Assembly (NCBI GenBank): GCA_950075865.1
Contig: CATMVA010000001.1
Location: 216,212-280,211, forward strand
Source: an uncultured Oscillospiraceae bacterium
GTDB lineage: Bacteria; Bacillota; Clostridia; Oscillospirales; Oscillospiraceae
DNA: 64,000 bases
Direction of reading: 5' to 3'
This document shows, piece by piece, positions 17,530-25,753 of the stretch. Both the position numbers and the translations under genes were made by a program. How positions within the stretch are numbered: position 1 is the stretch's first letter; every line of letters starts with the position of its first letter. The notes beneath the pieces were generated by a model that ran no database searches, was not told the origin of the DNA, and saw only the letters and a list, made by a program, of their open reading frames with translations.

Positions 17530-17558
17530 AGGGTATGAGCGGCGGGACAAAAATATGC
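17530..17558 (-). promoter_or_regulatory. predicted sigma-E promoter of the spoIVFA-spoIVFB operon
   Basis: Minus strand reads GCATATT, exactly 14 bases, CATACCCT, against the sigma-E consensus KMATATT-N14-CATACAMT. It lies 25 bases upstream of the first gene. Mother-cell sigma-E also drives spoIVFAB in B. subtilis. Confidence 0.78.
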
Positions 17559-17629
17559 GGCTTTGTGAAAAATTGCCTTTCTGGTCATAGACGTCAAACG
17601 CTTCCCGCCCAGGCGGTCTGCGTCTTCTT

Positions 17630-18511
17630 TCATTTTTCAGCTTTCTCTTTCATAAACGACAGGACCAGATCCGTAAAGTACTCCAGTTCCTCCTCTGACA
17701 GGCTCCTTTCTTTGGAGATGCCATAAAATTTTTCCAGGCACTTTCGGCAGCAGCAACCCAGGCCATGCTGCGCGTAATAGATGGGGTTTCCATAGTAAGG
17801 CGTTTGTCTGCCGTCGTCGGCAGGGTAAGCTCCAATGCTTCTTATCAGTCTGTTTTTCACTTTTTGTCTGTTTATTTTTGGCAACCCGGCTTGGGCCACA
17901 CGGTCCAGCGCGGTATGAAGCCATTCATCATTCCACATTGACGTCCTCATCACGCTTTTTACGGTCTGATAATCCGGCTTTGCGCGCATGACCTCTCCAT
18001 ATGTAAAATCGCAGCCGCAAAACTGACAATGGGTATGCCCATCAAAGACAAAATAGTGTCTGCCATTTGCACAGGCATGGGGATGCTTTACGATGGTACG
18101 CCGATTTATGAGTAGCTCATCCCTCACGCTGTTCACAGTTTTAAAGGCCGATCTGTCGGTTTTGTAAACCTTAAAGGACGCAATGGCTCTGGGGTCCTTT
18201 ATAAAAATCAGGGTAGCATATCTCGCGCTTTTCTTCATGTTCCAAAAATCATCGTCAGCGCAAATGTCTTTTCCATATAAAGTGCGAAGCCTGTCAACAT
18301 CCTCCTCCGACCGAAGTTCAAAAAACAGAACGTTTTTTACTTCAAACACGGCGGTAACGTCCTTGCCAACCTCTTGCATATATACCGTATCATCCGGAAA
18401 GATGTTATGATATGGCGCTATTCTTGATTTGGAAAATCTGCTCTCTATTTTTTTCTCCCCGGACAAGATCTTCTCGATATAGCCTTTTTTCATGATGGCC
18501 AGGTGTTCCAT
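17630..18511 (-). CDS. ASCH-domain protein with C-terminal cysteine clusters
   Basis: 293 residues. The N-terminal 110 residues resemble the ASCH fold (MKKGYIEKILSGEKKIESRFS, then VYMQEVGKDVTAVFEV), a PUA-like RNA- or nucleotide-binding domain. The rest holds putative metal-binding clusters: HPHACANGRHYFVF with HCQFCGCDF (about 176-205) and GCCCRKCLEKFYG (about 262-274). I do not recognise the combined architecture. Start at 18511 is set by GGAGGGG eight bases upstream. GC content is clearly below its neighbours, suggesting horizontal acquisition. Confidence 0.7.
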   Translation of the reverse strand: MEHLAIMKKGYIEKILSGEKKIESRFSKSRIAPYHNIFPDDTVYMQEVGKDVTAVFEVKNVLFFELRSEEDVDRLRTLYGKDICADDDFWNMKKSARYATLIFIKDPRAIASFKVYKTDRSAFKTVNSVRDELLINRRTIVKHPHACANGRHYFVFDGHTHCQFCGCDFTYGEVMRAKPDYQTVKSVMRTSMWNDEWLHTALDRVAQAGLPKINRQKVKNRLIRSIGAYPADDGRQTPYYGNPIYYAQHGLGCCCRKCLEKFYGISKERSLSEEELEYFTDLVLSFMKEKAEK

Positions 18512-18534
18512 AAGGTTTCCCCTCCATTTGATGT

Positions 18535-18999
18535 TCACTCGGTCCGGTCCATCGCCAGCCTGTCGAGCAACCCACGGCAGCCCATCTGCACATCACGCCA
18601 AGTCGCCTCGAAATCACATGTGTACCACGGGTCAGCGACATCGCCGGGGCAGCCGGTAAAGTCCAGCAAAAGGTGCAGCTTGCCGGCAGGATCCCCGCCA
18701 CAGATGCGGCGCATATTGCGGAGATTCGCTTGATCCATGCCAATCAAGAGATCATAGTCGTCATAGTCGTGGCCTGTAAGCTGCCGGGCGGAATGTCCTT
18801 CGCACCCGATCCCATGCTCGGCCAGCTTGCGACGGGCCGGCGGGTAAACTGGATTCCCAATCTCCTCAGTGCTGGTGGCCGCTGAGGCAATTTGAAATTG
18901 ATCCTCCAGCCCCGCCTTCTTCACCAGATCCTTCATGACAAACTCCGCCATTGGGCTTCTGCATATATTGCCGTGGCAGACAAAAAGCACTTTCGTCAT
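18535..18999 (-). CDS. low-molecular-weight protein-tyrosine-phosphatase
   Basis: 154 residues. Active-site P-loop CHGNICRS at residues 8-15 and the general-acid DPW segment (VADPWYT) near residue 121 define the family. Cytosolic; substrates could be tyrosine kinases of capsule synthesis or arginine-phosphate. The start has GGAGGG seven bases upstream. It lies 23 bases before the ASCH gene and probably shares its transcript. Confidence 0.94.
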   Translation of the reverse strand: MTKVLFVCHGNICRSPMAEFVMKDLVKKAGLEDQFQIASAATSTEEIGNPVYPPARRKLAEHGIGCEGHSARQLTGHDYDDYDLLIGMDQANLRNMRRICGGDPAGKLHLLLDFTGCPGDVADPWYTCDFEATWRDVQMGCRGLLDRLAMDRTE

Positions 19000-19060
19000 C
19001 CCGGAACCCTCCATTTTCTGTTCGCCGTTACGGCCCTTCCTTCAAACCCATACGGGATAA

Positions 19061-19094
19061 CGAAAGGCAGACCGCTTATGCAGTCTGCCTTTCG
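19061..19094 (-). terminator. hairpin immediately 3' of tRNA-Pro
   Basis: Perfect 12-base stem CGAAAGGCAGAC / GTCTGCCTTTCG with a ten-base loop, abutting the tRNA CCA end. The T-run after it is poor (TTATCC), so it could be a weak terminator or processing structure. Confidence 0.5.
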
Positions 19095-19170
19095 TGGTCC
19101 GAGTGGCGGGATTTGAACCCACGGCCTCATGGTCCCGAACCATGCGCGCTACCAACTGCGCTACACCCGG
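19095..19170 (-). tRNA. tRNA-Pro (anticodon CGG)
   Basis: 76 bases including an encoded CCA. Acceptor stem CCGGGTG / CACTCGG, D-arm GCGC..GCGC, anticodon stem CATGG / CCATG with loop TTCGGGA (anticodon CGG), T-arm with TTCAAAT loop. All four stems pair. Confidence 0.96.
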
Positions 19171-19292
19171 ATGCCTGATTATTATAGCCGTATCAAACCA
19201 GATTGTCAAGTCAAACCACCGGGACAGGCTCATGGTTGTTTTGTATGAAAGAGGTTCACTTCAAAACAGTCGTTTTCTCTGTTTTTGGGGTA

Positions 19293-19321
19293 TTCCAAAA
19301 TAGAAAACCTTATGTTATACT
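19293..19321 (+). promoter_or_regulatory. predicted promoter of the purine operon
   Basis: TTCCAA, 17 bases, TATACT, in an AT-rich patch. Predicted transcription start near 19328 puts the ZTP aptamer at the very 5' end of the transcript. Confidence 0.6.
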
Positions 19322-19336
19322 AAACTTGGTAAATCT

Positions 19337-19420
19337 CTCTGTTACTGACGGTATGTGGAGCACCACACGGAAGCGGGAGATGTTCTCTGACGAAGTCAGG
19401 TGCCGGCCGTCTGGGCACTC
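19337..19420 (+). ncRNA. ZTP (ZMP-sensing, pfl) riboswitch
   Basis: Conserved pieces in order: ACTGACGG, GTGGAGCACCACACGGAAGCG and the hallmark GCCGGCCGTCTGGGCA (family consensus CCGCCUGGGC). The aptamer senses ZMP/ZTP, the AICAR nucleotide that accumulates when 10-formyl-THF is short. The operon below encodes both the enzyme that consumes ZMP and formate-THF ligase, matching the expected regulon. Confidence 0.85.
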
Positions 19421-19458
19421 CAGCTACCAGCGTAGTTGGAGCGCCCAGTTTTTATTTT
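19411..19458 (+). terminator. expression-platform terminator of the ZTP riboswitch
   Basis: CTGGGCACTCCAGCTA pairs with TAGTTGGAGCGCCCAG (one mismatch, one G-T), followed by TTTTTATTTT. The left arm contains the conserved CTGGGC of the aptamer, so ligand binding and termination are mutually exclusive: an ON switch with rising ZMP. Confidence 0.88.
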
Positions 19459-19473
19459 AAGGAGGTTACTGCC

Positions 19474-19971
19474 ATGGGAAAAGTAGGCGTGGTCATGGGC
19501 AGCGCCAGCGATCTGCCCGTCGTGGAAAAAGCCATTGGCGTACTGAAGGAGTACGGCGTTGGAACCGAAGTTCGAGTACTGTCCGCCCACCGGTGTCCGG
19601 ACGAGGCAAGGGAATTTGCCGCATCCGCACAGGAGAGCGGATTTTCTGTTTTGATCGCCGCCGCCGGCATGGCCGCCCATCTGGCGGGAGCATTGGCCGC
19701 CAACACCCCCCTGCCAGTCATCGGTATCCCCTGCAAAGGCCCCAACTTTGACGGAATGGACGCCCTTCTTTCCACCGTCCAGATGCCTTCCGGTATTCCG
19801 GTGGCCACCGTGGCTGTTGATGGTGCCAAAAACGCCGCCCTTCTGGCCATAGAGATCCTGGCTCTGAGCGATCCCGCTTTGGCTGAAAAACTCCTCGCCG
19901 CCCGGGAGGCGGGTCGGCAGGCCGTCCTGAAAGCCGACGCCGAGGTACGGGCACGGTTCCAGAACATTTGA
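19474..19971 (+). CDS. purE: N5-carboxyaminoimidazole ribonucleotide mutase (PurE class I)
   Basis: 165 residues. Interconverts N5-CAIR and CAIR. The signature SAHRCPD and the N-terminal GVVMGSASDLPV are typical of class I PurE. Class I enzymes normally need PurK to make N5-CAIR, but no purK lies in this operon; it may be elsewhere. Ribosome site AAGGAGG lies directly after the riboswitch terminator. Confidence 0.96.
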   Translation: MGKVGVVMGSASDLPVVEKAIGVLKEYGVGTEVRVLSAHRCPDEAREFAASAQESGFSVLIAAAGMAAHLAGALAANTPLPVIGIPCKGPNFDGMDALLSTVQMPSGIPVATVAVDGAKNAALLAIEILALSDPALAEKLLAAREAGRQAVLKADAEVRARFQNI

Positions 19972-20007
19972 GCAAAAGCACAATATTCATATACGGAGGA
20001 ATGAACC

Positions 20008-20721
20008 ATGCAGAAGCTGGAGCAGATCTATGAAGGCAAGGCAAAAAAGGTCTTCGCCACCGAGGACCCCAATCTGGTCATCGTCTCCTACAAGGACGAC
20101 GCCACTGCCCTGGATGGCCTGAAGAAAGGTACCATTATTGGCAAGGGTGCCATCAACAACCGCATGACCAACAACCTCATGAGCCGTCTGGAGAAGGCCG
20201 GGATCCCCACCCACTTTGTGGAAGAGCTCAGCGACCGGGAGACCGTGGTGAAGAAAGTTTCCATCGTGCCTCTGGAGGTCATCATCCGCAACATCTCAGC
20301 CGGCTCCTTCGCCAAGCGGTACGGCGTAGAGGAGGGCATCCTCTTTGACGCACCTACTATCGAGTTCTCCTACAAGAACGACGACCTTCACGACCCCCTG
20401 CTCAACGAATACCATGCCCTGGCCCTCAAGCTGGCCACCAAAGAGGAGATCGACCTGATCAAAACTTATGCCTTCAAGGTCAACGACCTGCTCAAAGCCT
20501 ATATGAAGGAAATCGGCATCGACCTGGTGGACTTCAAGCTGGAGTTCGGCAAGACTGCCGACGGCACCATCGTCCTGGCCGACGAGATCAGCCCCGACAC
20601 CTGCCGGCTCTGGGACGAGAAGACCCACGACAAGCTGGATAAGGACCGTTTCCGCCGGGATATGGGCGGCGCCGAGGAGGCCTATGAGGAGGTCATGCGC
20701 CGTCTCATGGGGGATAAATAA
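20008..20721 (+). CDS. purC: SAICAR synthase
   Basis: 237 residues. ATP-dependent ligation of aspartate to CAIR. Recognisable: YEGKAKKVFATEDPNLVIVSYKDDATA, PLEVIIRNISAGSFAKRYGV and DEISPDTCRLWD. The stop codon overlaps the next ATG (TAATG). Confidence 0.97.
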   Translation: MQKLEQIYEGKAKKVFATEDPNLVIVSYKDDATALDGLKKGTIIGKGAINNRMTNNLMSRLEKAGIPTHFVEELSDRETVVKKVSIVPLEVIIRNISAGSFAKRYGVEEGILFDAPTIEFSYKNDDLHDPLLNEYHALALKLATKEEIDLIKTYAFKVNDLLKAYMKEIGIDLVDFKLEFGKTADGTIVLADEISPDTCRLWDEKTHDKLDKDRFRRDMGGAEEAYEEVMRRLMGDK

Positions 20722-22145
20722 TGGGCGGCTTCTTTGGCGCGGTCTCCCGGCGGGACGCCGTTCTGGATGTCTTCTTCGGCACCGATTACCATTCCCACCT
20801 AGGCACACGCCGGGGCGGCATGGCTATCTTCGACTTTGACGACGGTTTCCAGCGGCAGATCCACGATATTGAAAACACCCCCTTTCGCACCAAATTTGAG
20901 AAGGACCTGCGGGATTTCCATGGCTGCTGCGGCCTTGGCTGCATCAGCGACAGCGATCCCCAGCCTCTGCTGGTCCGCTCCCATCTGGGGCTGTATGCCA
21001 TCGCCACAGTAGGGATCATCAACAACGCCGAGGCCCTGGTGGAGAACTGCTTCACCCATAACACCGACCAGTTCATGGCCATGAGCTCGGGCAAGGTGAA
21101 TTCCGCCGAACTCATCGCTGCCCTCATCAATCAGAAGGAGGATCTGGTCAGCGGCATCTGCCATGCTCAGGAGAGTATCGACGGCTCTATGACCATCCTT
21201 CTCCTGACCCAGAAGGGCGAGATCATCGCCGCCCGGGACAAGCTGGGCCGGCTGCCTGTTCTGGTGGGCCGGAACGAGGACGGCTGCTGCGTTTCCTTCG
21301 AGTCCTTCGCCTACCGAAAGCTGGACTATCAGGACGCCTATGAGCTGGGCCCCGGCGAGGTGGTCAAGGTCACCCCCTGGGGGTGGGAGACCCTCTCCCC
21401 CGCCGGAACACAGATGAAGATCTGCGCCTTCCTCTGGACCTACTACGGCTATCCCAACTCCAACTATGAGGGGGTCAACGTGGAGGTCATGCGGTACAAA
21501 AACGGCCAGCTCATGGCCCAGACCGAGGAAAAGGCCGGCACCCTCCCGGATGTGGACTATGTGGCCGGTGTCCCGGATTCCGGGCTCCCCCACGCCATCG
21601 GCTTTGCCAACCAGAGCGGTAAAACCTTCGCCCGGCCTTTCGTCAAATACACCCCCACCTGGCCCCGGTCCTTTATGCCCACCGACCAGAGCGTCCGCAA
21701 CCGGGTAGCCAAAATGAAGCAGATCCCAGTACCTGAGCTCATCGAGGGCAAAAAGCTCCTTTTTGTGGACGATTCCATCGTCCGGGGCACTCAACTGCGG
21801 GAGACAGTGGAATTCCTTTACAGCTCCGGCGCCGCCGAGGTCCACATGCGCTCGGCTTGCCCCCCTATCATGTACGGCTGCAAGTACCTGAATTTCTCCC
21901 GGAGCAATTCCGACATGGAGCTGCTGGCCCGCCGGGTGATCCAGGAACTGGAGGGTGACGAGGGACAGCAGCATCTGGAAGAGTATGCCGACAGCGCCAC
22001 CAAGCGGGGGCAATGCCTCCTCCATGCTATCTGTGAAAAATTTGGCTTTGACTCCCTGGGCTATCAGTCCCTGGACGGTCTGCTGGAGGCCATCGGCATC
22101 GACCGGGAAAATATCTGTACCTACTGTTGGAACGGTAAGGAATAA
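20721..22145 (+). CDS. PurF-like amidophosphoribosyltransferase lacking the catalytic Cys
   Basis: 474 residues. Homologue of glutamine PRPP amidotransferase, the first step of purine synthesis. The PRPP loop is intact (LLFVDDSIVRGTQL), and cysteines matching the iron-sulfur ligands of the Bacillus enzyme are kept (KICAFLW, SACPPIMYGCKY, ICTYCWNG). The N-terminal nucleophile amidotransferase domain is recognisable (TDYHSHLGTRRGGMA) but begins MGGFFG where a canonical PurF has MCGxxG, so the nucleophile Cys is replaced by Gly. No upstream in-frame start exists: a stop lies four bases before the ATG. It may use free ammonia, a partner glutaminase, or serve another role; no other purF is in this operon. 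Confidence 0.85.
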   Translation: MGGFFGAVSRRDAVLDVFFGTDYHSHLGTRRGGMAIFDFDDGFQRQIHDIENTPFRTKFEKDLRDFHGCCGLGCISDSDPQPLLVRSHLGLYAIATVGIINNAEALVENCFTHNTDQFMAMSSGKVNSAELIAALINQKEDLVSGICHAQESIDGSMTILLLTQKGEIIAARDKLGRLPVLVGRNEDGCCVSFESFAYRKLDYQDAYELGPGEVVKVTPWGWETLSPAGTQMKICAFLWTYYGYPNSNYEGVNVEVMRYKNGQLMAQTEEKAGTLPDVDYVAGVPDSGLPHAIGFANQSGKTFARPFVKYTPTWPRSFMPTDQSVRNRVAKMKQIPVPELIEGKKLLFVDDSIVRGTQLRETVEFLYSSGAAEVHMRSACPPIMYGCKYLNFSRSNSDMELLARRVIQELEGDEGQQHLEEYADSATKRGQCLLHAICEKFGFDSLGYQSLDGLLEAIGIDRENICTYCWNGKE

Positions 22146-22195
22146 CTGCTCTACACCCCCACATAGGGCTTACTCTTAAACCTGGAGCGTTTTTT

Positions 22196-23233
22196 ATGGA
22201 AAAATCTCATTCCGCATCCTACGCCGCCGCCGGCGTCAACATCGAGGCTGGCTACGAGGGCGTCGAGCTGATGAAAAAGCATGTGGAGCGTACCTTTATC
22301 CCCGGCGTGGTCTCTGACCTGGGCGGTTTCGGCGGACTTTTTGCCCCCGACCTCTCCGGCATGGCCGAGCCCGTGCTGGTCTCGGGCACCGACGGTGTGG
22401 GCACCAAGCAGCGCATCGCCCAACTGATGGATAGGCACGATACGGTGGGTATCGACTGTGTGGCCATGTGCGTCAACGACATCATCTGCTGCGGCGCCAG
22501 ACCCCTCTTCTTCCTGGACTACATCGCCATTGGAAAGAACGATCCGGAAAAGGTGGCCACTCTGGTCTCGGGCGTGGCCAAGGGCTGCGTCCAGGCCGGC
22601 TGTGCCCTCATCGGCGGCGAGACTGCCGAGCATCCGGGCACCATGGACCCCGACGACTATGACCTGGCCGGCTTCTCGGTTGGTATCGTGGACAAGAGCA
22701 AGATCATCGACCACAGCAAAATGGCCCCCGGCGACGTGATCCTGGCCCTCCCCTCCTCGGGGATCCATTCCAACGGCTACTCCCTGGTCCGGAAGGTCTT
22801 CGACGTGGAGAAGGCCGACTTGGGCAAGTATATCCCCGAGCTCTCGGCCACCCTGGGCGAGGCCCTGCTCACTCCCACCAGGATCTATGTGAAGCCTGTA
22901 CTGGCCGCCCTGGCCGCCGCTCAGGTCCACGGCGTCAGCCATATCACCGGCGGCGGCTTCTACGAGAACATTCCCCGCTCCATCCCCGACGGGCTGTGCG
23001 CCAGGATCGAAAAGCACGCCGTCCGGATCCCGCCCGTCTTCTCCCTCATCCAGAAGGCTGGGAACATTCCGGAGCGGGATATGTTCAACACCTTCAACAT
23101 GGGTGTGGGCATGGTGGTCATCGTCTCCCCTGACACTGCCGACGCCGCTCTGGCCGCCCTCAAGGGCGCCGGAGTGGAGGCCTATGCTCTGGGCCAGGTG
23201 GTCTCGGGAGCGGATAAGATCCTCCTCGTCTGA
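22196..23233 (+). CDS. purM: phosphoribosylformylglycinamidine cyclo-ligase (AIR synthase)
   Basis: 345 residues. ATP-dependent ring closure of FGAM to AIR. Signatures: SYAAAGVNIEAGYEGVELMK, VSGTDGVGTKQRIA, ALIGGETAEHPGTM, and HITGGGFYENIPR. Follows the PurF-like gene by 50 bases. Confidence 0.98.
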   Translation: MEKSHSASYAAAGVNIEAGYEGVELMKKHVERTFIPGVVSDLGGFGGLFAPDLSGMAEPVLVSGTDGVGTKQRIAQLMDRHDTVGIDCVAMCVNDIICCGARPLFFLDYIAIGKNDPEKVATLVSGVAKGCVQAGCALIGGETAEHPGTMDPDDYDLAGFSVGIVDKSKIIDHSKMAPGDVILALPSSGIHSNGYSLVRKVFDVEKADLGKYIPELSATLGEALLTPTRIYVKPVLAALAAAQVHGVSHITGGGFYENIPRSIPDGLCARIEKHAVRIPPVFSLIQKAGNIPERDMFNTFNMGVGMVVIVSPDTADAALAALKGAGVEAYALGQVVSGADKILLV

Positions 23234-23247
23234 CGGAGGAAAGTTAT

Positions 23248-23871
23248 ATGAAAAAAACGCGGATCGCTGTCCTTGTCTCAGGCGGCGGCACCAATCTGCA
23301 GGCCCTGCTGGACGCCCAGCACAGCGGCAAGCTCCCCCACGGGGAGATCGTGGCCGTCATCTCCTCCCAGATCGACGCCTACGCCCTGGATCGGGCCGCC
23401 AAGGCTGGCGTTCCCGGCTACGCAGTATCCCGGAAGGAGCTGGGGAGCCAAGAGGCCTTTGAGGCCGGGATCTCCCGGCTTCTGGCCCAATACCGCGTCG
23501 AGCTGGTCATCCTGGCCGGGTTCATGAGCATTTTGAGTGAAAATTTCACCCGCCAATGGCCCCACCGTATTCTCAACGTCCATCCGGCCCTCATCCCCTC
23601 CTTCTGCGGAAAAGGGATGTACGGTCTCCATGTCCATGAGGCCGCCCTCCGGAAGGGGGTCAAAGTCACCGGCGCCACCGTCCATTTTGTCAACGAGATC
23701 CCCGACGGCGGCGAAATCCTCCTCCAGAAGGCGGTGGAGGTCCTTCCCGGCGACACCCCGGAGCTCCTGCAGCAGCGGGTGATGGAACAGGCCGAGTGGC
23801 AGTTGCTTCCCCAGGCGGCCGAGCTGGTCTCGGCCCAGATCGTGAAAGATAAGGAGGATCCCCATGACTGA
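23248..23871 (+). CDS. purN: phosphoribosylglycinamide formyltransferase
   Basis: 207 residues. Transfers the formyl group of 10-formyl-THF to GAR. Motifs: VLVSGGGTNLQALLDA (phosphate loop), LAGFMSIL, ILNVHPALIPSF with catalytic His, and GATVHFVNEIPDGGEIL carrying the catalytic Asp. Its stop overlaps the next start by eight bases. Confidence 0.97.
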   Translation: MKKTRIAVLVSGGGTNLQALLDAQHSGKLPHGEIVAVISSQIDAYALDRAAKAGVPGYAVSRKELGSQEAFEAGISRLLAQYRVELVILAGFMSILSENFTRQWPHRILNVHPALIPSFCGKGMYGLHVHEAALRKGVKVTGATVHFVNEIPDGGEILLQKAVEVLPGDTPELLQQRVMEQAEWQLLPQAAELVSAQIVKDKEDPHD

Positions 23872-24568
23872 CTTTTTTTCCTACCTCTCCGGCAAACCTT
23901 ACCCTGGCCGGGGCATCGCCCTGGGCCGCAGTGCCGATGGCAAGCGTTCCGTGGCGGTTTATTTTATCATGGGCCGCAGCGTCAACTCCCGCAACCGCAT
24001 TTTTGAGAAGACCGAGGACGGCATCCGCACCCGGGCTTTTGACGAGAGCAAGATGACCGATCCTTCCCTTATTATTTACCATCCCGTCCGCACCTTTGGC
24101 CGGGGACTTATTGTGACCAACGGAGACCAGACCGATACCATCCGGGACTTCCTGGAGCGGGGCCTTCCCTTTGACCAGGCCCTCCGCACCCGGGAGTTTG
24201 AGCCCGACGGTCCAAACTGGACCCCCCGCATCTCCGGCCTTCTCAGCCCGGACGGTAGCTACAAGCTGTCCATTCTGAAGGCCGCCGACCCGGAGGGCTC
24301 GGCCTGTGCCCGGTATACCTTTGAGTATCCCGGCCTTGCCGGGCAGGGCCGCTTCATCAGCACCTATGTGGGGGACGGTTCCCCCCTTCCCTCCTTTCAG
24401 GGGGAGCCCTTGGCGGTCTCCTTCGGCGACGAATCTGCCCGGGACCTGGCCACAATGGTGTGGGATTCCCTGAATTCCGACAACAAGGTCTCCCTCTTTG
24501 TCCGCACCGTGGACCTTTCCACCGGAGAGACCGACACCGTGATCATCAACAAGCATCAGGAGGGCTGA
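23864..24568 (+). CDS. archaeal-type IMP cyclohydrolase (PurO family)
   Basis: 234 residues. Resembles the PurO family that cyclises FAICAR to IMP in archaea, unrelated to the MGS-like cyclohydrolase half of bacterial PurH. Recognisable: PYPGRGIALGRSADG, VYFIMGRSVNSRNRIFE, and IIYHPVR. It immediately precedes a stand-alone AICAR transformylase, so the two genes together replace bifunctional PurH. Assignment rests on sequence resemblance plus this complementary context. Confidence 0.85.
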   Translation: MTDFFSYLSGKPYPGRGIALGRSADGKRSVAVYFIMGRSVNSRNRIFEKTEDGIRTRAFDESKMTDPSLIIYHPVRTFGRGLIVTNGDQTDTIRDFLERGLPFDQALRTREFEPDGPNWTPRISGLLSPDGSYKLSILKAADPEGSACARYTFEYPGLAGQGRFISTYVGDGSPLPSFQGEPLAVSFGDESARDLATMVWDSLNSDNKVSLFVRTVDLSTGETDTVIINKHQEG

Positions 24569-24571
24569 ACC

Positions 24572-25750
24572 ATGAACGAACTGGAACTGAAATACGGCTG
24601 TAACCCCAACCAGAAGCCCTCCCGCATCTTCATGCGGGACGGTTCTGACCTTCCCATCCAAGTCCTGAACGGAAAACCCGGCTACATCAACTTTCTGGAC
24701 GCCCTCAATTCCTGGCAGCTTGTAAAAGAACTGAAGGAAGCCACCGGGCTCCCCTCGGCCGCCTCCTTCAAGCATGTCTCTCCCGCCGGAGCGGCCGTGG
24801 GCCTGCCCCTCACCGAGGTGGACAGGCAGATCTACTTCGTGGAGCCCGACGCGGAACTCTCCCCCATCGCCTGCGCCTACATCCGGGCCCGGGGCACCGA
24901 CCGGCTCAGCTCCTACGGCGACTGGGCCGCCCTCTCCGACGTGTGCGACGCCGCCACCGCCCAGTATCTCAAGGCCGAGGTATCTGACGGAATCATTGCC
25001 CCCGGCTATACTGACGAGGCCCTGGAGATCCTGAAAACCAAGAAAAAAGGCGGCTACAATGTGGTCCGGATCGCCCCCGACTATGTCTGCGCGCCCCAGG
25101 AATACAAGGACGTGTTCGGTGTCACCTTCCAGCAGGGCCACAATGACTTCAAAATCAACGGCGACCTGCTCCAGAACATCGTCACCGCCAACAAGGACCT
25201 GCCCGAGCGCGCTAGGATCGACATGATCGTCTCTCTCATCACCCTGAAGTACACCCAGTCAAACTCGGTGTGCTACGTGAAGGATGGTCAGGCCATTGGC
25301 GTGGGCGCCGGTCAGCAGAGCCGGATCCACTGCACCCGCCTGGCGGGCCAGAAGGCTGACAATTGGTGGCTGCGCCATCATCCCAAGGTCCTGGGCCTCC
25401 AGTTTGTGGACAACATACGCCGCCCCGACCGGGACAACGCTATCGACATCTATATGTCCGACGAATACGAGGACGTGCTGGCCGAGGGAGTGTGGCAAAA
25501 CATCTTCAAGGTCAAGCCCGAAGTCCTCATCCCCGAGGAAAAGAAGGCCTGGATCGCCACCCAGGCCGGGGTGACCTGCGGCTCGGATGCCTTCTTCCCC
25601 TTCGGGGACAATGTGGAGCGGGCCAGGAAATCCGGCGTGAAGTATATCGCTGAGCCCGGCGGCTCCATCCGGGACGACCACGTGATTGCCACTGCCGACA
25701 AGTACGGCATGGTGATGGCCTTCACGGGTATGCGCCTGTTCCACCATTAA
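24572..25750 (+). CDS. stand-alone AICAR transformylase (PurH C-terminal half)
   Basis: 392 residues, against about 510 for bifunctional PurH. It contains only the transformylase domain: catalytic Lys-His in SFKHVSPAGAAVG, SNSVCYVKDGQAIGVGAGQQS, and the C-terminal FPFGDNVERARKSGVKYIAEPGGS. It formylates AICAR (ZMP) with 10-formyl-THF. The N-terminal MGS-like cyclohydrolase domain is absent; PurO upstream supplies that step. Only three bases separate the two genes. Confidence 0.94.
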   Translation: MNELELKYGCNPNQKPSRIFMRDGSDLPIQVLNGKPGYINFLDALNSWQLVKELKEATGLPSAASFKHVSPAGAAVGLPLTEVDRQIYFVEPDAELSPIACAYIRARGTDRLSSYGDWAALSDVCDAATAQYLKAEVSDGIIAPGYTDEALEILKTKKKGGYNVVRIAPDYVCAPQEYKDVFGVTFQQGHNDFKINGDLLQNIVTANKDLPERARIDMIVSLITLKYTQSNSVCYVKDGQAIGVGAGQQSRIHCTRLAGQKADNWWLRHHPKVLGLQFVDNIRRPDRDNAIDIYMSDEYEDVLAEGVWQNIFKVKPEVLIPEEKKAWIATQAGVTCGSDAFFPFGDNVERARKSGVKYIAEPGGSIRDDHVIATADKYGMVMAFTGMRLFHH

Positions 25751-25753
25751 GCC

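Noticed and set aside
19200..19474. Purine (guanine/adenine) riboswitch before purE
   Set aside because: The three-way-junction loop motifs are missing, while the CCGTCTGGGCA block and overlapping terminator fit the ZTP class.
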